In this document: in pieces, positions 15,987 through 17,736 of the stretch
Numbering within the stretch: position 1 is the stretch's first letter
How the letters are laid out: each line of letters opens with the position of its first letter
Origin: JAVBPT01 sp031549455
GTDB taxonomy: Bacteria > Bacillota > Clostridia > Lachnospirales > JAKSVV01
DNA length: 17,736 nt
Direction of reading: 5' to 3'
Assembly: GCA_031549455.1 (NCBI GenBank)
Contig: JAVBPT010000001.1
Location: 1 to 17,736 of the forward strand
Position numbers and translations under genes: made by a program
The notes under the pieces: model-generated
What the model saw: only the letters and a program-made list of their open reading frames with translations
Databases searched by the model: none
Told to the model about the DNA's origin: nothing

Positions 15987-16037
15987 ATATCGTACAGATA
16001 TTTATATTTGTTATACCTAATATTTTAATATTGTAAA
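15987..16037 (-). promoter_or_regulatory. Candidate promoters of the chemoreceptor gene
   Basis: Two overlapping candidates lie about 95-145 bases before the start. A sigma-A-like pair is TTTACA (16037-16032), 16 bases, TATAAC (16015-16010), with one mismatch in each box. A sigma-D-like pair is TAAC (16013-16010), 15 bases, TACGATAT (15994-15987), with three mismatches in total. Chemoreceptors are often in the sigma-D regulon, but here the sigma-A pair fits better. The rest of the 15895-16076 leader is AT-rich and shows nothing else. Confidence 0.4.
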
Positions 16038-16063
16038 TACTTTTATAGAATTTTTTGTAGATT

Positions 16064-16126
16064 AAAGGAGATTTCTTTAGATTGTAGTGCTCAAGATATC
16101 ATTCATAACAACCTCCTTTATCTAAA
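16064..16126 (-). repeat. Interleaved inverted repeats after ogt
   Basis: Read on the minus strand, TTTAGAT (16126-16120) and AAAGGAG (16119-16113) come first. Their complements ATCTAAA (16082-16076) and CTCCTTT (16070-16064) follow in the same order. The arms are therefore crossed, and the two stems either compete or form a pseudoknot. The second stem would hide the ribosome site of the 9-codon frame enclosed here. No T-run terminator is seen. Confidence 0.5.
16077..16106 (-). other. Nine-codon reading frame with a strong ribosome site
   Basis: Fifteen bases after the ogt stop, AAAGGAGG lies 5 bases before an ATG that encodes MNDILSTTI and then a TAA stop. The ribosome site is as good as any in the window, yet the frame is tiny. 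It could be a leader-type peptide, the remnant of a lost downstream gene, or chance. No function is proposed. Confidence 0.35.
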
Positions 16127-16661
16127 GAGCAGTCCCTTTTTTGGGGATGAAAAGATTGGACATCTCTACACCCTCTAACTCGAGCAACTTCATCTTGGTC
16201 TTCACTCCTGCCGAAAAACCTGTTAGACTACCATTAGAACCCACCACCCGATGACACGGAATAATAATAGAGATTGGGTTGTGGCCGACGGCTCCTCCAA
16301 CCGCTTGACTAGACATACTTTCTTTTCCCATTTTTACAGCCATTTTTCTTGCAATCTCGCCGTATGTAGTTACCTCGCCATATGGAATTGCACATAAAGT
16401 GTGCCATACTTCCTGGCGAAACGCACCACCGATGGGAGCTAATGGCAACTCGGAAATATCACATTTTTCACCGACAAAATATCTATCCAACCATTTTTTT
16501 ACAAGCGTAAATACTGGTATATTGTCTTTTTCAATCATGGCATCAGGTATGGTTTCCCCGTGATATTTTTGATTCTCCATCCATAAACCGACAAGGTTAT
16601 GACCATCACAGGCCAGTGTAATGATACCTATGGGAGAGGGGTATGTTGTTGAATAAAACAT
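16122..16661 (-). CDS. ogt: Methylated-DNA-protein-cysteine methyltransferase
   Basis: This suicide enzyme transfers the methyl group of O6-methylguanine in DNA to its own cysteine. The 179-residue protein has the N-terminal ribonuclease-like region (YPSPIGIITLACDGHNLVGLW). The C-terminal DNA-binding region has VWHTLCAIPYGEVTTYGEIA and the active site IPCHRVVGSNGSLTGF, in which C136 is the acceptor. The ATG at 16661 has AGGAGG 7 bases upstream. The gene starts 28 bases after the AraC-HTH/AlkA gene stop, so the two probably form one alkylation-damage unit. It is the stand-alone Ogt type, not the fused Ada type. Confidence 0.94.
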   Translation of the reverse strand: MFYSTTYPSPIGIITLACDGHNLVGLWMENQKYHGETIPDAMIEKDNIPVFTLVKKWLDRYFVGEKCDISELPLAPIGGAFRQEVWHTLCAIPYGEVTTYGEIARKMAVKMGKESMSSQAVGGAVGHNPISIIIPCHRVVGSNGSLTGFSAGVKTKMKLLELEGVEMSNLFIPKKGTAL

Positions 16662-16689
16662 TTTTCATCCTCCTTTTTTTCTTTATATC

Positions 16690-17736
16690 TCATTGCAGTG
16701 TATTCCAAAGATTGATCGTTGCATAACTGCGCCACGGCCTCCAGGCTTCCGCCATTTGAAGTAACGCCTTTGATGTATAAGAGGGCAACGCTCTTTTGAT
16801 GCCAATATCTGTTTCAAGAAATGCATCCGTCCATTCCATGGCGCGCATCGCGATATACTGTGACGTCCAACTTCCAATGCCCCGAATCGTCATTAATTTT
16901 CTTATTTCTTCTTCTGGTTGCGCACAAAGCTCAAAATCAACATCCCTTTGCACGATTGCCTCAGCCAACTTATAAATCGTTTTGGCCCTTGCCGAAGTGA
17001 TACCAAGTGGACCAAGATGATTTTCAATTGAACCTTTTAGAGAAAGGATTTCCTCGGGAGAGGGAAAAAGGTGTGTCAGCCCTTCTATCTCGGTCTGAAT
17101 AGGTGTGCCATACGTTTGGGTCACCCTTGCCGCCAATGCGCTCGCGGCTTTTACAGTGATTTGTTGTCCCAATACTGCACGCACTGCCATTTCAAAAGCA
17201 TCAAAGCATCCAGGTATACGGATTCCCAAAGCACAAAGCCCAGGACGTATATCATTCATTACGCTAAGTGTTTCATATACCGCCTCTGGATCGCAATGCA
17301 GATCAAACAGGCGGCGTATCCGTGCCAATACTTGTGGTAAAACTGGCAGCAATGTTTCATTCATCGTAACCGTTAACGCATTCATCCGTGGTTTATTTTC
17401 TATCTCTATCCAGCCAAAAACTTGTTTATGCGCCGTCACCAAGTGTACAGTCCGCATATATTTCCCGTCCCTAACCACTTCAACACCCAATATCGCGCGT
17501 TTAGAAAGAAAACTTAACATTTCTTCCCAACGGTAGGGAGGACGATAGCCCAATGTCAAAGTCACGTTGGTATTTTGTTTTTTCTCTTCCGATATCCTTC
17601 TCCGTAAAACTGTGGGCGAGAGGCGATAGTGTTTTTTGAAAAGATCATTAAAGCGACGCAAACTACCAAATCCAGCAGCCATCGCGACATCCATTACCGA
17701 CAGATTCGTATCCGTAAGTAAACTTTTGGCAAGAAG
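16690..17736 (-). CDS. AraC-type HTH / AlkA DNA-3-methyladenine glycosylase fusion, 5' end cut by window edge
   Basis: The frame enters from the right edge without a start in view; 348 residues are visible. It begins inside an AraC-family helix-turn-helix (LSVMDVAMAAGFGSLRRFNDLFKKHYRLSP), then an AlkA N-terminal-like domain (GYRPPYRWEEMLSFL onward). The HhH-GPD glycosylase domain follows: GIRIPGCFDAFEMAVRAVLGQQIT, hairpin MTIRGIGSWTSQYIAMRAM, and the catalytic aspartate most likely in FLETDIGIKRAL. AlkA removes 3-methyladenine and other alkylated bases. In known fusions the missing N-terminus is an Ada-type zinc/methyl-accepting domain, which would make the protein its own methylation-triggered activator; that part is outside the window. 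An internal ATG at 17694 falls in the middle of the HTH and is not the start. This gene looks GC-richer than spo0A or marR, which hints at transfer but was not measured. Confidence 0.9.
   Translation of the reverse strand, partial: LLAKSLLTDTNLSVMDVAMAAGFGSLRRFNDLFKKHYRLSPTVLRRRISEEKKQNTNVTLTLGYRPPYRWEEMLSFLSKRAILGVEVVRDGKYMRTVHLVTAHKQVFGWIEIENKPRMNALTVTMNETLLPVLPQVLARIRRLFDLHCDPEAVYETLSVMNDIRPGLCALGIRIPGCFDAFEMAVRAVLGQQITVKAASALAARVTQTYGTPIQTEIEGLTHLFPSPEEILSLKGSIENHLGPLGITSARAKTIYKLAEAIVQRDVDFELCAQPEEEIRKLMTIRGIGSWTSQYIAMRAMEWTDAFLETDIGIKRALPSYTSKALLQMAEAWRPWRSYATINLWNTLQ

Noticed and set aside
17105..17536. A 143-codon plus-strand frame opposite the AlkA-type gene
   Set aside because: It has no domain, and the minus strand encodes a clear HTH-glycosylase fusion across the same bases.
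1..17736. CRISPR arrays, tRNA, rRNA, insertion sequences, or phage genes
   Set aside because: Reading both strands showed no regularly spaced repeats, cloverleaf signatures, transposase genes or phage proteins.

Overview
The window comes from a low-GC, endospore-forming, flagellated Firmicute, most likely a member of Clostridia. It carries spo0A, the sporulation protease gene spoIVB, two flagellar rod genes under a sigma-D-type promoter, a chemoreceptor gene, and AT-rich intergenic DNA with strong GGAGG-type ribosome sites. The species cannot be named from sequence alone. Every credible gene lies on the minus strand, so transcription runs from high to low coordinates. No rRNA, tRNA, CRISPR array, insertion sequence or prophage gene was seen, and no gene-free gap exceeds 300 bases.

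In transcription order from the right edge, the first unit is an alkylation-repair pair: an AraC-HTH/AlkA fusion glycosylase cut by the right edge, then the ogt methyltransferase. It is followed by a curious 9-codon reading frame with a very good ribosome site, set inside inverted repeats. Next is a monocistronic chemoreceptor (MCP) gene with its own terminator. After it comes a five-gene efflux operon (13996 to 7563). It starts with a MarR regulator whose sigma-A promoter overlaps a perfect palindromic operator. The regulator is followed, with overlapping or near-touching genes, by an RND membrane-fusion protein and an RND pump. Two HAD phosphatases follow, one UMPH-1-type pyrimidine 5'-nucleotidase and one YjjG-like nucleotidase. 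The last gene is interrupted by a one-base frameshift, and the unit ends at a terminator.

Then come a small DUF378 membrane protein with its own terminator, and the conserved sporulation pair spoIVB-spo0A. A candidate 0A box and a sigma-A promoter lie between the pair, and a terminator follows spo0A. A flagellar unit (flgF-like, flgG) starts from a sigma-D/sigma-28 promoter whose -10 element is a perfect consensus match, and it ends at a strong terminator. The last unit holds two base-excision-repair genes, a hypoxanthine-DNA glycosylase and mutY, overlapping by 8 bases. A sensor gene with at least four PAS domains follows and runs off the left edge.

Three points deserve most attention. The first is the coupling of a MarR-controlled RND pump with two nucleotidase-type HAD enzymes, which suggests a combined export and clean-up module for toxic nucleotide-like compounds. 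The second is the PAS sensor, built from two successive tandem duplications, with one pair carrying an identically spaced cysteine triad. The third is the cluster of well-formed regulatory sites (sigma-D promoter, MarR operator and candidate 0A box), all read directly from the DNA.
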